From positions 1 to 38,329 of the forward strand of contig JADLGD010000056.1 in the NCBI GenBank assembly GCA_020849495.1: a stretch of DNA of 38,329 nt, read 5' to 3'. Numbering within the stretch: position 1 is the stretch's first letter; every line of letters begins with the position of its first letter. Under the pieces are notes generated by a model that saw nothing but the letters and a program-made list of their open reading frames with translations, ran no database searches and was not told the origin of the DNA. Shown in pieces: positions 1 through 9,330 of this stretch. The translations under genes and the position numbers were made by a program. This stretch comes from Fluviicola sp. GTDB taxonomy: Bacteria > Bacteroidota > Bacteroidia > Flavobacteriales_D > Crocinitomicaceae.

Positions 1-3000
1 AGCATTTGTCCAAGTATAAGTATAGTTTTGAACCGGAGTTGAATTTGCATTCACCACACTTAAATTAACTGAAGAACCAATACAAACAGTTGCATTATTA
101 ATTGATGCAGTAATATTATCAGCTGTAGCAACTGTAACTGTAACAGCTGTACGAGATGACTCACATCCTGTAACAGTATTCAACTCAGAAACATAGAATG
201 TTGTTGTTGTTGAGATCGCTGTTGTAAATGTTGTCGATGTGCTTGTTTGCAAAACAGTTCCAGCTATTGGTGCATCATACCAAACAAATGAAGGTGTTGG
301 TAAACCACTAGTTGAAGCTACAGAAGCTGTTGGTACTTGAGCACCACATTGTGCAGAGTTTGTAGCTGTAGGAGCTGTTGGCAAAGGATTTACAATTAAA
401 GAAACAGTATTAGATACTGAACAACCGTTTGAAGCCGTTACACCCACAGTATAAGTTACAGGTGAAGTGATGTTAGATGCTACTGGATTACTAATTGAAG
501 TAGAACTCAAATTTGTTGCAGGAGACCAAGCATAAGTTAATGTTGGTGCTACTGGAGGAGTAAACGTATATATAGTTCCAGAAGGGAAATTAACAGCTGA
601 TGAGATTGTTGAATTCTCAGTTGAAGAACTAGTTGTTGAAGTATTAGCTGGGCTTAATGGAGTTACACTTTTGTAATTTCCAGATGCTCCAGAGATACCA
701 ATCGAAGCTGTTGCAACAGCCAAAGAAGCACTTGTTGATCCATAAACGAATTCAATTACTCCTGTAGTTTCGTACAACATAACTTGACAATCAATGGTTG
801 GCTCAGCAGGGTTACCGCCGTTTCCAACATGCATACCAGTCCACTGAACTGTTAAAACACGGTTTGGAGCAGTACCTGTTGTCGTATAAGTGATTGTACC
901 ACCAGTCATATTGTTATCATCCCATAAAGGAGCAATACAATTCGCAGTTGAAGCAAGTGCATTTGCACTAAATCCTGACAATGCAGCAGTAGCTTGACCT
1001 AATTCAATCAAACCATTTGTTCTAGCTCCAAAAACAGTAAATGTGTTACCATTGTATGGGAATGTAAATCCAATTGGAAGATTTCCAATACCTGAATCAT
1101 CTTGTGATGCTGTTGTCAAAGTAGTACCAGTAACTGGAGTGTATGTACCTGTTGAACCTGCAAAAGAATATGCTGCTGCAGTTTGATTGTATGCAATTGA
1201 AGCATTTGCTTGCAATTGTGAACTTGATCCAGAACAAACTGCTGCTGGAGTAGCAGTTACACTTGAAATAACTGGTGAAGCATTTACTGTAACTGGAACT
1301 GTTGTAGTACCAATACAACCCAATGCATCAACTCCTGTAACTGTATAAGTTGTAGTTGAAGTTGGAGTTGCTGTAACTGTTGCACCAATATTTGATGACA
1401 AACCACTTGCAGGAGACCATCCATAGTTAACTGCACCACTTGCTGTTAATGAAACTCCAGGTCCAGGATTACAATAAGTTGCAGAACTTGGAGTAACCGA
1501 AATCACAGGATTTGGATTAACCGTTACAGTAAATTCTGGTGTTGAAGCCGTTGCCCCACCATTAGCACATGTTACTGTTACAACATAATATGTTGTCGCT
1601 GCTAATGCACCTGTGTTTTGTGTCAATGACGTTCCTAAAGCTGTTCCGTAAGGTCCTCCAGCTGTTGCTGAACTGTTCCATTGGAAAGAAAGTCCAGATT
1701 CTGCAGGTAAACCATTTAATGTTAAAACAACTGATCCACCTTGACAAATTGTCGCAGTTCCTGAAATTGTTCCTGGTGTAGGTACACCTGAACATGCCAC
1801 TGGAGCAGCAACTTCATCAGCACCTATATCAGGAATTGTAGTAACTCCATCTGGACGAGTATTGCCATCGATATCCGTTCCTGTTCCTGCAATACCTGTT
1901 GCACCTTTTTGCTCAACATTCGTCAATTCAGGGGAAACTAATGACAAGTGTAAATCTGAATTGCTAACAAAAGGAGCCGCATTTGTAGATGCGTATGAAG
2001 CATTATCATTTGTTCCAGCTGCACTCAATGTTGATGTATAAGCCAATAAAGTTGGAAGAGTTGAATAACTAGCAAATGTAGATGTCAAAATACCTATATA
2101 ACTATTCGCATTTGATCCAATATAATAAGCATTATTGTTTAATGTCAAATTCATTGCTGAAGTTGCACCTGAAGGAAGCTGTAAACAAGCATGTACCGTT
2201 GCAGCAGCTCCAGTCATCTTGTTTGTAAAGATATTGTTACGAACATCTATCCCTGTCAAACTTGAGGTCGAAATCATCAAACAAGTTGTATTGTCTGCAG
2301 CAGTATTTGCTCCTAACATTGTTCCAAATAAGTTTACAGAATTATGATAAACTTTATGTCCCGTACCAGAAGTAATTGCAATTCCTTTGATAGCATAAGT
2401 TGAACTTGTAGTAGAGTTATTGTTTACAGCATTCAAATCAAAAATCATGTTGTTTTGAACAGTTACATTACTTCCTCCACCTAACAAGATCCCTCTTGAA
2501 GCATAACCACCTGTATTTCTTGCATATACATAGCTAATTGAGTTTTTCTCAACTAAACCAGAAGGAGCAGTAGTAGATATATTGATACCTGCTACACTAC
2601 CTGCACCAGTTGACTGAATATTTGAAACAATATTATTTGTCACACTGAATGCTACAGCTGAATTTTGAATAGAAATCCCATTTGCAATAGAACTACCTTG
2701 ATTAACAACTCCAGTTATTGTATTGTTAGAAACAGTTACGACTCCAGCACCAGTTCCAATTGAACTATTGAATTCAATTGCATTCATTGTAGTTCCTACA
2801 AATGATAGAATATTCTTCAAACTGTTATTTGTAACAGTAGCACTTGTTAATCCAGAAATAAAAATACCTTTTGTATAGACTGTTGTTGCAGGCGTTGTAT
2901 AAGGTGGAATACCTGTTAAATTAGTTTGATCACCAATTAAGTTATCACTAATCACAACACCAGTTGAAACACCTGCAGCAGCACCATTAAACACAATCGC

Positions 3001-3732
3001 TCTTGCAGCAGCATTCAACGTATTATTGCTAACTGTTAAATTATTGATTGTAGTTCCGGTTGGCGCTGTATTAGTAGTCACCGAAGTCAATGCAGCTGGT
3101 GCATCAGTTGCGGTTGCACCTCCGTTTCCACCAGCATAGATAACAAAAGTATTGTTCTCAGAAGCTGATGTAGAAGTAGCAGTTGCAATATTTCTTCCAG
3201 TTGCACTACCAATCAAATTACAGTTTAAAATCGAAATATTGTCTGCCGAAACTACTGTAGCTGCAGTTGCAATACGTATAACAGATGTCAACGTAGTGGT
3301 ACTAGAAGCTGTATTTGTAATCGTTAAATTTCGATTAGTTCCAGGTGTTAACGGGTTATCTCCATTAATCAAGACATTATCCGCACCTTTTAGCTCAATC
3401 AATCCTCTACCAGTTGTAGTTGCTCCAGAAATAACAACACCATCAACTGATGGAGCTATATTGACTGAAGTATACGAGGCAGAACCTGCTCCTGAACTAT
3501 TCAAAACTGCTGGTGCAATCTCTGAAGTATTCGCAGAAATACCAATAATAATAATCCCTTGATGTGTACCCGCATTGATCGCATCAAAAGCAGCTTTTAA
3601 AGTGGTGTAATTTCCAAGTGGTGTTCCAGCCGAAGCATTCACATCAACTTGAGCAAATGACCCCACAGAACTAAAAACAGCTACTAAAAATAGTATCTGC
3701 TTTAGCATTTTGTTAAAGTTCGATTTTCTCAT
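1..3732 (-). CDS. Giant secreted beta-helix / Ig-like repeat adhesin, 3' end outside window
   Basis: The reading frame is open from the ATG at 3732 to the window edge: 1,244 codons without a stop, checked at several points. Residues 1-28 form a signal peptide ending SVGSFAQ; an in-frame ATG at 3708 is a possible alternative start. Roughly residues 30-620 are Asn/Thr/Val-rich with recurring 'N.ItV.NN.i' rungs, typical of right-handed parallel beta-helices, and close with the TDIDGN...PDIGADE signature that often ends such domains. Then come Ig-like/PKD-like units ('C.G..v.LT..G', 'YTVTV.a..GC') interrupted by a nidogen-like sandwich (about 400-1250 nt on the + axis). Such proteins are usually exported by T9SS and act as surface adhesins; the sorting domain would lie outside the window. 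Substrate and partner are unknown. Confidence 0.85.
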   Translation of the reverse strand, partial: MRKSNFNKMLKQILFLVAVFSSVGSFAQVDVNASAGTPLGNYTTLKAAFDAINAGTHQGIIIIGISANTSEIAPAVLNSSGAGSASYTSVNIAPSVDGVVISGATTTGRGLIELKGADNVLINGDNPLTPGTNRNLTITNTASSTTTLTSVIRIATAATVVSADNISILNCNLIGSATGRNIATATSTSASENNTFVIYAGGNGGATATDAPAALTSVTTNTAPTGTTINNLTVSNNTLNAAARAIVFNGAAAGVSTGVVISDNLIGDQTNLTGIPPYTTPATTVYTKGIFISGLTSATVTNNSLKNILSFVGTTMNAIEFNSSIGTGAGVVTVSNNTITGVVNQGSSIANGISIQNSAVAFSVTNNIVSNIQSTGAGSVAGINISTTAPSGLVEKNSISYVYARNTGGYASRGILLGGGSNVTVQNNMIFDLNAVNNNSTTSSTYAIKGIAITSGTGHKVYHNSVNLFGTMLGANTAADNTTCLMISTSSLTGIDVRNNIFTNKMTGAAATVHACLQLPSGATSAMNLTLNNNAYYIGSNANSYIGILTSTFASYSTLPTLLAYTSTLSAAGTNDNASYASTNAAPFVSNSDLHLSLVSPELTNVEQKGATGIAGTGTDIDGNTRPDGVTTIPDIGADEVAAPVACSGVPTPGTISGTATICQGGSVVLTLNGLPAESGLSFQWNSSATAGGPYGTALGTSLTQNTGALAATTYYVVTVTCANGGATASTPEFTVTVNPNPVISVTPSSATYCNPGPGVSLTASGAVNYGWSPASGLSSNIGATVTATPTSTTTYTVTGVDALGCIGTTTVPVTVNASPVISSVTATPAAVCSGSSSQLQANASIAYNQTAAAYSFAGSTGTYTPVTGTTLTTASQDDSGIGNLPIGFTFPYNGNTFTVFGARTNGLIELGQATAALSGFSANALASTANCIAPLWDDNNMTGGTITYTTTGTAPNRVLTVQWTGMHVGNGGNPAEPTIDCQVMLYETTGVIEFVYGSTSASLAVATASIGISGASGNYKSVTPLSPANTSTTSSSTENSTISSAVNFPSGTIYTFTPPVAPTLTYAWSPATNLSSTSISNPVASNITSPVTYTVGVTASNGCSVSNTVSLIVNPLPTAPTATNSAQCGAQVPTASVASTSGLPTPSFVWYDAPIAGTVLQTSTSTTFTTAISTTTTFYVSELNTVTGCESSRTAVTVTVATADNITASINNATVCIGSSVNLSVVNANSTPVQNYTYTWTNA

Positions 3733-3886
3733 AAAATTTATAATTTGACACAAAAATCACTAAAAAGTGAACACAAAGCAAATTATAACTGAATCGCTTT
3801 AGTTGTGTGAAATTATTAAATCGATTTAGCAACAAGAATAAATCTCGATAATATATGCATACTTATCTGATTTACTAGTGTTTACA
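3733..3886. other. Short AT-rich intergenic spacer with a 12-bp palindrome
   Basis: This spacer separates the end of the SGNH/PKD gene from the start of the giant adhesin gene, both on the minus strand. It holds the perfect palindrome TAAATCGATTTA at 3817-3828. A related half-word (TCGCTTTAG against TCGATTTAG) lies just to its left. No convincing terminator hairpin with a T-tract was seen, so readthrough into the adhesin is possible. Confidence 0.4.
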
Positions 3887-5125
3887 CTAATAATTGATAT
3901 ATCTAATTTTTAACATTTTATCTTGTGAATTTTTTATCACGATAATTCCCATGGTAGATTTCTTTTCAATTTGATGAAAACCAGCCGTTAACAATTGTTC
4001 TGTTTGTAATAATTTACCATCAACAGTGAAAATTTCAACAAAAACTGGAGCTGCATTCGAAACTTCAAAATACCCTGGAAATTCTTTGACAAAAACTCCC
4101 TCTAACGCTTCATTTAAATCCAATTGATTGATCGTAATTGATTGTTGCATCGTATCTGCATTACAAACCGAACTGGTAATCAATCTAATCATATAAGTTC
4201 CATTACTCAAATAGGTATGCGTTGGGTTTTCAATTGAACTAATATCTCCATCACCAAAATTCCAATTCCATTCTGTTGCAAACTGAGATGTTGAAGTGAC
4301 ATCAACTGTAGCACCACTACTTAACATCGTAAAATCAGCTTGCGTTGGTTGATCAACAGGATGTAAATTAAATTCGTCTAATGAATCTAAAATCATTGCA
4401 CTTGCTTCTTGTAAAATAGTAGCAGTTGCTAAATCTAAACCACCCAAATAAGTTGAACCAACTGGTGAACTTCTAAACAATCCCGTATAAAATGTACAAG
4501 CTGCTAAATAAGTCCCTGCTGGTGAAGGATGCGAACCATCTCCAACATACAATTGAATCGTAGGATGATTGTCTCTGACATATTTCCAAACCACACCAAC
4601 AGGAGAAACCATCGCATCCACACTATCGGCAAAACGCATGTAGGCATCATGCAAGCGACCGTTCATTTTATCAAAGGTGTTAATCGAATCCCACTGCGGA
4701 TCGCCGTTTTGTCTACCCCATGTCATGAAATACATCACATTGCTACAAAAATTGGCCGCTTTCACGCTATCTTCAAGTTGAGTAGAATAAGGCAATGTAT
4801 TCGTTGTTACCTGACTAAAAGGAAAACTGGGTTCTTGACTTTGAGCTTGCAAAACCACCACATCCCAAGCCTGTTGATGAATCGCAGTATAAGTTTGAGG
4901 ATCATTCGTGTGGTTTTGAAAAGTATAGCCACCATTCACCTTGGATGAAACGGTCGTTGTTTTACCTAAACTTGTCGCTAATTGACTCAAAGTCCCAGGA
5001 AGATCATTGGTATAAACATAACTATTCCCAATAAAAAGGACGGAAATAGAATCTTGTGCATTAACCGATATTCCAATCAATACACTCAACAAGGTAAACA
5101 GGTAACTCTTTTTCATTTGTTTCAT
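3887..5125 (-). CDS. Secreted SGNH-hydrolase-like protein with PKD domain and T9SS sorting domain
   Basis: 412 residues. A signal peptide (1-24, ending SVNAQ) is followed by VLFIGNSYVYTN, a block-I GNS motif with candidate nucleophile Ser35, and by DGSHPSPAG with Asp196 and His199 fitting the Asp-His pair of SGNH/GDSL esterases. Residues about 265-335 form a PKD domain with the diagnostic WNFGDGD. The last 70 residues resemble a T9SS C-terminal sorting domain. Likely a secreted or surface esterase/deacetylase; the substrate cannot be read from the sequence. Two ATGs nine bases apart (5125 and 5116) could start it; the second gives a more standard MKKSYLF signal peptide. It is divergent from the FG-GAP gene with a very short gap. 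Confidence 0.8.
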   Translation of the reverse strand: MKQMKKSYLFTLLSVLIGISVNAQDSISVLFIGNSYVYTNDLPGTLSQLATSLGKTTTVSSKVNGGYTFQNHTNDPQTYTAIHQQAWDVVVLQAQSQEPSFPFSQVTTNTLPYSTQLEDSVKAANFCSNVMYFMTWGRQNGDPQWDSINTFDKMNGRLHDAYMRFADSVDAMVSPVGVVWKYVRDNHPTIQLYVGDGSHPSPAGTYLAACTFYTGLFRSSPVGSTYLGGLDLATATILQEASAMILDSLDEFNLHPVDQPTQADFTMLSSGATVDVTSTSQFATEWNWNFGDGDISSIENPTHTYLSNGTYMIRLITSSVCNADTMQQSITINQLDLNEALEGVFVKEFPGYFEVSNAAPVFVEIFTVDGKLLQTEQLLTAGFHQIEKKSTMGIIVIKNSQDKMLKIRYINY

Positions 5126-5151
5126 TTTGACTATTTGACTATTTTCGTTGA

Positions 5152-7449
5152 ATGTGGTTGCCTGTAAAAATCGAATGTCTTTTTCACAAAACAGTGAATT
5201 CTTGGAATGCTACTTTACAGTCTTTGGTGATACTTTTCACACTAGCGAGCATTAACCTTGCTTCTTTTGCCCAAACGAACTTCGCTTTTGAATACAATAC
5301 CGATCCAATAGTAAAAATTGGCAGCACACCATTGAAATTCCCTTGGTCAGGAGGGATTAATTACGGACAATTTTCAAACATTGATTATGATTTTGATGGC
5401 GATCAAGACTTATTCGTTTTTGATCGAAGTGGTGATGAAATACTTTTATTCGAACAAACAGCCATTGCTCCCAATTCAAATTGGGAATTTGTACCTAATG
5501 CTCACCTTTTGTTTCCTTCAGATTGCAGGTACCGAGTAGCATTACTTGATTACAATGGGGACGGTAAAAACGACTTGTTTACCTACGGAATTGGTGGAAT
5601 TAAAGTCTATAAGAACATTGGAAATAGCAGTATCGGTCTTCAATGGGAACTAAGCAAAAACTTAGTCGAAACCAATTACCTCGGTTCGTTAACCAATTTG
5701 TATGTGAGCTCAAGCGATATTCCAGCTTACGTTGACGTGGAAGATGATGGTGATATCGATGTGTTAACCTTTCACATCGGCGGAGAGCGCATAGAATACC
5801 ATCAAAATCAAAGCATGGAATTGTATGGAATTCCGGATTCACTGGTGTTTGTGCTGAAAAACGAATGTTGGGGACAATTCAGAGAGGATCAAAACAACAA
5901 CAATATTTTTTTAAATGATACCCAATCTCCATGCGGAACAGGAAACATACCTAATCCACAAATTGGCACAGGTCCGCCGATCAAAGAGCCCATCGAATCA
6001 ACTGTAAAACACAGTGGCTCCTCTGTACTTGCTTTAGATATGAATAACAATGGAGTTTTGGATTTAGTGCTCGGTGATGTTTCTTATCCTGGATTGACAT
6101 TACTGACAAATGGTGGAACAATTCCCAATAGCAATTCAGCTATGATTGCACAAGATCATAATTTCCCTTCCAACACAACTCCTGCATCCATGCAATTATT
6201 TCCTGCTTCTTATTATGTGGATGTTGACAACGATGGACTAAAGGATTTAATCGTCGCTCCGAATGCTAAGACCATTTCAGAAAATCAAAAAAGCGTCTTG
6301 TTTTACAAAAACAACGGAACCAATACGGCTCCAAATTTCAGTTATCAAACCAATGAATTCTTGCAAAAAGAAATGATCGATCATGGTTTTGGAAGTATCC
6401 CAATTTTATTTGATCAAAATAGCGATGGTAAAAGAGATTTGTTGACTGCCAATTTCTTTCGATACAAACCCACTCTTCTAAAAGAAAGTTACTTTTTAGT
6501 GCATCGCAACACAGGAAATGCAACTACACCTGAATTTACTTTTCTAGAGAATGATTTCCTGAGTTTAAGCACTCTGAATTATGGATTAAGAGCTGTTCCA
6601 ACATTTGGAGATTTGGATAACGATGGAGACGAAGATCTTATTATTGGGAAAGACAATGGCTCTTTGGTAAAGTACACCAATACAGCTGGTGCTGGAAACC
6701 CCGTAAATTTCACTTCACCTGAAATCGTTTTAGACAACAACGCTATTGAAATCAATGTGCTTGCTTATGCTCATCCTCAATTATTTGATCTTGACAATGA
6801 CGGATTATTGGATTTAATCATCGGTAAAAAAACAGGAGAAATTTCTTATTATAAAAACATAGGATCGAGTACAATACCTGTTTTCAGTTTACAATCTTCA
6901 ACACTAGGAAATGTGGATGTTTCAAGTGCTACAGATGCTTATGCCGCTCCTCATTTTTTCAGAGTAAATGACACCACACATCTATTTGTTGGCGCTTATG
7001 ACGGTCAACTGCATTATTACAACAACATTGATGACAGTTTGGCTACTTCATTTACACTAGTTTCTGCAAATTACTTAGGGATTGATGTGGGATTGTACAG
7101 TAGTTTTTGGGTAGAAGACATCGACAACGATGGTAATTTGAATTTATTTGTTGGGCAAGATTTAGGAGGTCTCTCCCTTTTTGAAGCAAATCCAAACAGT
7201 ACTGCAGCAATTTCAGAAAACAACAAAGAATTGCAGTGTGTTCTTTATCCGAATCCGACAAAACAACAATTGAATGTTTCACTTGAAACCACATCTCCAG
7301 TAACGATTATCATCAAAGACCTAAACGGAAAAGTACTATTTGAAGGAAATGAAACAACTATTGATGTTTCCTCATTTTGCAATGGAATATACCTTCTTCA
7401 AATCTCTACAAACGAAGCTTCAGCTGTTAAACGATTTGTAAAACAATAA
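5152..7449 (+). CDS. FG-GAP/VCBS repeat surface protein with T9SS sorting domain
   Basis: 765 residues. At least nine copies of a calcium-loop motif of the form D-D/N-x-D-G-D-x-D-L occur, for example DFDGDQDLF, DYNGDGKNDLF, DVDNDGLKDLIV and DLDNDGDEDLIIG. These mark FG-GAP/VCBS blades of a beta-propeller, here filling most of residues 50-690. The C-terminus (YPNPTKQQLNVSL ... GIYLLQI) is a classic type A T9SS sorting domain. Such proteins are exported to the cell surface and usually bind matrix or carbohydrate; the ligand is unknown. The ATG at 5152 leaves a long n-region before the hydrophobic core; the GTG at 5194 is an alternative start. The stop lies 4 bp from the convergent ispE stop, and no terminator is visible between them. 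Confidence 0.85.
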   Translation: MWLPVKIECLFHKTVNSWNATLQSLVILFTLASINLASFAQTNFAFEYNTDPIVKIGSTPLKFPWSGGINYGQFSNIDYDFDGDQDLFVFDRSGDEILLFEQTAIAPNSNWEFVPNAHLLFPSDCRYRVALLDYNGDGKNDLFTYGIGGIKVYKNIGNSSIGLQWELSKNLVETNYLGSLTNLYVSSSDIPAYVDVEDDGDIDVLTFHIGGERIEYHQNQSMELYGIPDSLVFVLKNECWGQFREDQNNNNIFLNDTQSPCGTGNIPNPQIGTGPPIKEPIESTVKHSGSSVLALDMNNNGVLDLVLGDVSYPGLTLLTNGGTIPNSNSAMIAQDHNFPSNTTPASMQLFPASYYVDVDNDGLKDLIVAPNAKTISENQKSVLFYKNNGTNTAPNFSYQTNEFLQKEMIDHGFGSIPILFDQNSDGKRDLLTANFFRYKPTLLKESYFLVHRNTGNATTPEFTFLENDFLSLSTLNYGLRAVPTFGDLDNDGDEDLIIGKDNGSLVKYTNTAGAGNPVNFTSPEIVLDNNAIEINVLAYAHPQLFDLDNDGLLDLIIGKKTGEISYYKNIGSSTIPVFSLQSSTLGNVDVSSATDAYAAPHFFRVNDTTHLFVGAYDGQLHYYNNIDDSLATSFTLVSANYLGIDVGLYSSFWVEDIDNDGNLNLFVGQDLGGLSLFEANPNSTAAISENNKELQCVLYPNPTKQQLNVSLETTSPVTIIIKDLNGKVLFEGNETTIDVSSFCNGIYLLQISTNEASAVKRFVKQ

Positions 7450-7453
7450 CAAA

Positions 7454-8263
7454 TCAAGCGCCTATTTGCACCCATTTTTCATAAACAGGTGTGTGTGAAA
7501 ACTCCATGGAACTTGGTTGTTGGTGAAACAAGCCAAACATGGTTGATCCAGAACCAGACATAGCAGCATAAACAGCTCCATTATTCAATAAATCGGTTTT
7601 AATTTCAGCTAATTCTGGGTGTGCATTGAAGACACTTATTTCAAAATCATTGACCAATTTTCCTTGCCATTCTTCTATCGGCAACTGTAAAATTGAACTT
7701 ATTGCAGCTTTATCTTTTGAAGGAACCACTTTAGAATAGGCTGTTTTAGTTGGAACGTGAATGCCAATATTCACTATCAACAAATGGAGTTTTGGTAATT
7801 CAATTGAAAGAGGCTCAGTGATTTCACCTCTTCCTGTACACAATTGCAAACCACCTTTGATAAAGAACGAACAATCAGATCCCAATTGAGCAGCATAGTT
7901 TTCCAATTGTGCAGTTGACAATCCCAAATCCATTTGCTCATTGATCGCTTTCAAGGTAAAAGCAGCATCAGAAGAGCCACCTCCTAACCCACCGCCCATT
8001 GGCACCATTTTATTTAATCGAATAGCAACAGGAGGAAATTCAAAATCATTACGAAGTAATTGAACGGCATCGGTTACTAAATTTCCTGAACCGGGTATCT
8101 CTAAACCTTCTGTCTTAAATGAATCAATATTCGCTTCATGCAATTCTAATTCATCTGAAAATGGAATTTCAAGCATGGCCGTTTCGATTTCATGAAAGCC
8201 GTCTTCTCGCTTAAACAAGATGTTCAAACCAAGGTTGATTTTACATGTTGGGAAATTAATCAT
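7454..8263 (-). CDS. ispE: 4-diphosphocytidyl-2-C-methyl-D-erythritol kinase
   Basis: 269 residues, slightly shorter than the E. coli enzyme (about 283). IspE phosphorylates the 2-hydroxyl of CDP-methylerythritol with ATP in the cytosolic MEP (non-mevalonate) isoprenoid pathway. The N-terminus has the family signature (CKINLGLNILFKREDGFHEI), where the Lys and the DG(F/Y)H motif contact substrate. The glycine-rich GHMP ATP loop VPMGGGLGGGSSDAAF lies near residue 90. A C-terminal AAMSGSGSTMFGLF is the third GHMP motif. The ATG at 8263 is supported by the motif position right at the N-terminus. It is divergent from accA across 60 bp. Confidence 0.95.
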   Translation of the reverse strand: MINFPTCKINLGLNILFKREDGFHEIETAMLEIPFSDELELHEANIDSFKTEGLEIPGSGNLVTDAVQLLRNDFEFPPVAIRLNKMVPMGGGLGGGSSDAAFTLKAINEQMDLGLSTAQLENYAAQLGSDCSFFIKGGLQLCTGRGEITEPLSIELPKLHLLIVNIGIHVPTKTAYSKVVPSKDKAAISSILQLPIEEWQGKLVNDFEISVFNAHPELAEIKTDLLNNGAVYAAMSGSGSTMFGLFHQQPSSMEFSHTPVYEKWVQIGA

Positions 8264-8283
8264 GACGTAAAGGTAACGAGATG

Positions 8284-8323
8284 CGAACTATTTTCGTAAA
8301 TTTCGCCCCTCAAAATAACAACT
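8284..8323. promoter_or_regulatory. Divergent ispE/accA promoter region (weak matches)
   Basis: Only 60 bp separate the two start codons. Reading right, TAAATTTCG at 8297-8305 approximates the Bacteroidota -7 box TAnnTTTG in front of accA. Reading left, a TTTTG (complement of 8311-8315) followed about 20 bp later by TAGTTCG (complement of 8284-8290) could serve ispE. Neither matches consensus fully; this is inference from spacing and position. Confidence 0.3.
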
Positions 8324-9280
8324 ATGTCAACATATTTAGATTTTGAAGAGCCAATCAAGGCCTTGGAAGAACAAATTGCACAAACAAACGAGATCGGTGA
8401 AACAACTGGTGTCGACATGACGGATACAATCAAAGTTTTACAAGATAAATTATCTGCTGTAACAAAAGAAATTTTCAGTGGATTAACTCCTTGGCAGCGC
8501 GTACAATTATCTCGTCATCCAGACAGACCTTATACTTTAGCATATATCAATGCCATTACAGATGGAACTTTCCAAGAATTGCATGGTGATCGCAGCGTAA
8601 AAGACGACAAAGCGATGGTTGGTGGATTCGGTTTAGTGGATGGTCGTTCAGTAATGTTTATTGGACAGCAAAAAGGAATCAACACTAAAATGCGTCAATA
8701 CCGCAACTTTGGTATGGCAAATCCAGAAGGTTACCGCAAAGCATTGCGCTTGATGAAATTGGCTGAAAAGTTCAACAAACCCATCGTAACGTTTATTGAT
8801 ACTCCTGGAGCTTTCCCTGGTTTGGAAGCGGAAGAAAGAGGTCAAGGTGAAGCAATTGCTCGCAACATTTACGAAATGATGAAATTGACTGTTCCAGTTA
8901 TTTGTATCATCATAGGCGAAGGTGCATCTGGTGGTGCATTGGGAATTGGTGTTGGCGATAAAGTGGTGATGTTAGAAAACACTTGGTATTCTGTTATTTC
9001 TCCTGAATCTTGTTCTTCTATCTTATGGAGATCTTGGGAGTTTAAAGAAAAAGCAGCCGAAGCGTTGAAATTGACAAGTACAGATATGAAACGTTTGAAA
9101 TTGGTGGATGATGTGATCAATGAGCCTTTGGCTGGTGCGCACCGTCATCAAGAAGAAATGTTCATGAGCGTGAAAGAAAAAATCAAAGGTTATTTATCCG
9201 AATTGGATCCACAAGAACCTAAAAAACGTATCAATGACCGTATTGAGAAATTCAACTCAATGGGGGTTTGGAACGGATAA
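8324..9280 (+). CDS. accA: Acetyl-CoA carboxylase carboxyltransferase subunit alpha
   Basis: 318 residues, the usual AccA length. With AccD it transfers the carboxyl group from carboxybiotin to acetyl-CoA to make malonyl-CoA, the first step of fatty acid synthesis in the cytosol. The N-terminal helical part ([15 protein letters not shown]) and the segment [20 protein letters not shown] are family hallmarks. The crotonase-fold core contains [20 protein letters not shown] and [18 protein letters not shown], whose glycines form the oxyanion hole and CoA site. The start ATG is the first codon consistent with the family N-terminus. No accD is present in the window, as is common when the subunits are unlinked. 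Confidence 0.97.
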   Translation: MSTYLDFEEPIKALEEQIAQTNEIGETTGVDMTDTIKVLQDKLSAVTKEIFSGLTPWQRVQLSRHPDRPYTLAYINAITDGTFQELHGDRSVKDDKAMVGGFGLVDGRSVMFIGQQKGINTKMRQYRNFGMANPEGYRKALRLMKLAEKFNKPIVTFIDTPGAFPGLEAEERGQGEAIARNIYEMMKLTVPVICIIIGEGASGGALGIGVGDKVVMLENTWYSVISPESCSSILWRSWEFKEKAAEALKLTSTDMKRLKLVDDVINEPLAGAHRHQEEMFMSVKEKIKGYLSELDPQEPKKRINDRIEKFNSMGVWNG

Positions 9281-9300
9281 AATCAAACGAATTAACAGGA

Positions 9301-9330
9301 AAGAGTGTTTCAAAAGAACACTCTTTTTTT
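9301..9330. terminator. Bidirectional intrinsic terminator after accA
   Basis: AGAGTGTT (9302-9309) and AACACTCT (9317-9324) form a perfect 8-bp stem with a 7-nt loop, followed by a run of T to 9330. It lies about 20 bp after the accA stop. It also covers the last codons and stop (9310-9312) of the convergent gene, so the RVFF end of that protein is encoded by the right arm and T-tract of this hairpin. Confidence 0.8.

Noticed and set aside
3152..3562. 136-codon plus-strand frame opposite the giant adhesin
   Set aside because: The low-complexity Val/Ala/Ile composition is the mirror of the Asn/Thr/Ser-rich adhesin; no independent support.
1..3732. CRISPR array or tandem DNA repeats in the giant adhesin
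   Set aside because: Recurring words reflect repeated protein motifs in frame; spacing is irregular and there are no identical direct repeats with spacers.
4529..4948. 139-codon plus-strand frame opposite the SGNH/PKD gene
   Set aside because: It lies fully antisense to a well-supported gene, has no motif or plausible start context, and its composition is that of a shadow frame.
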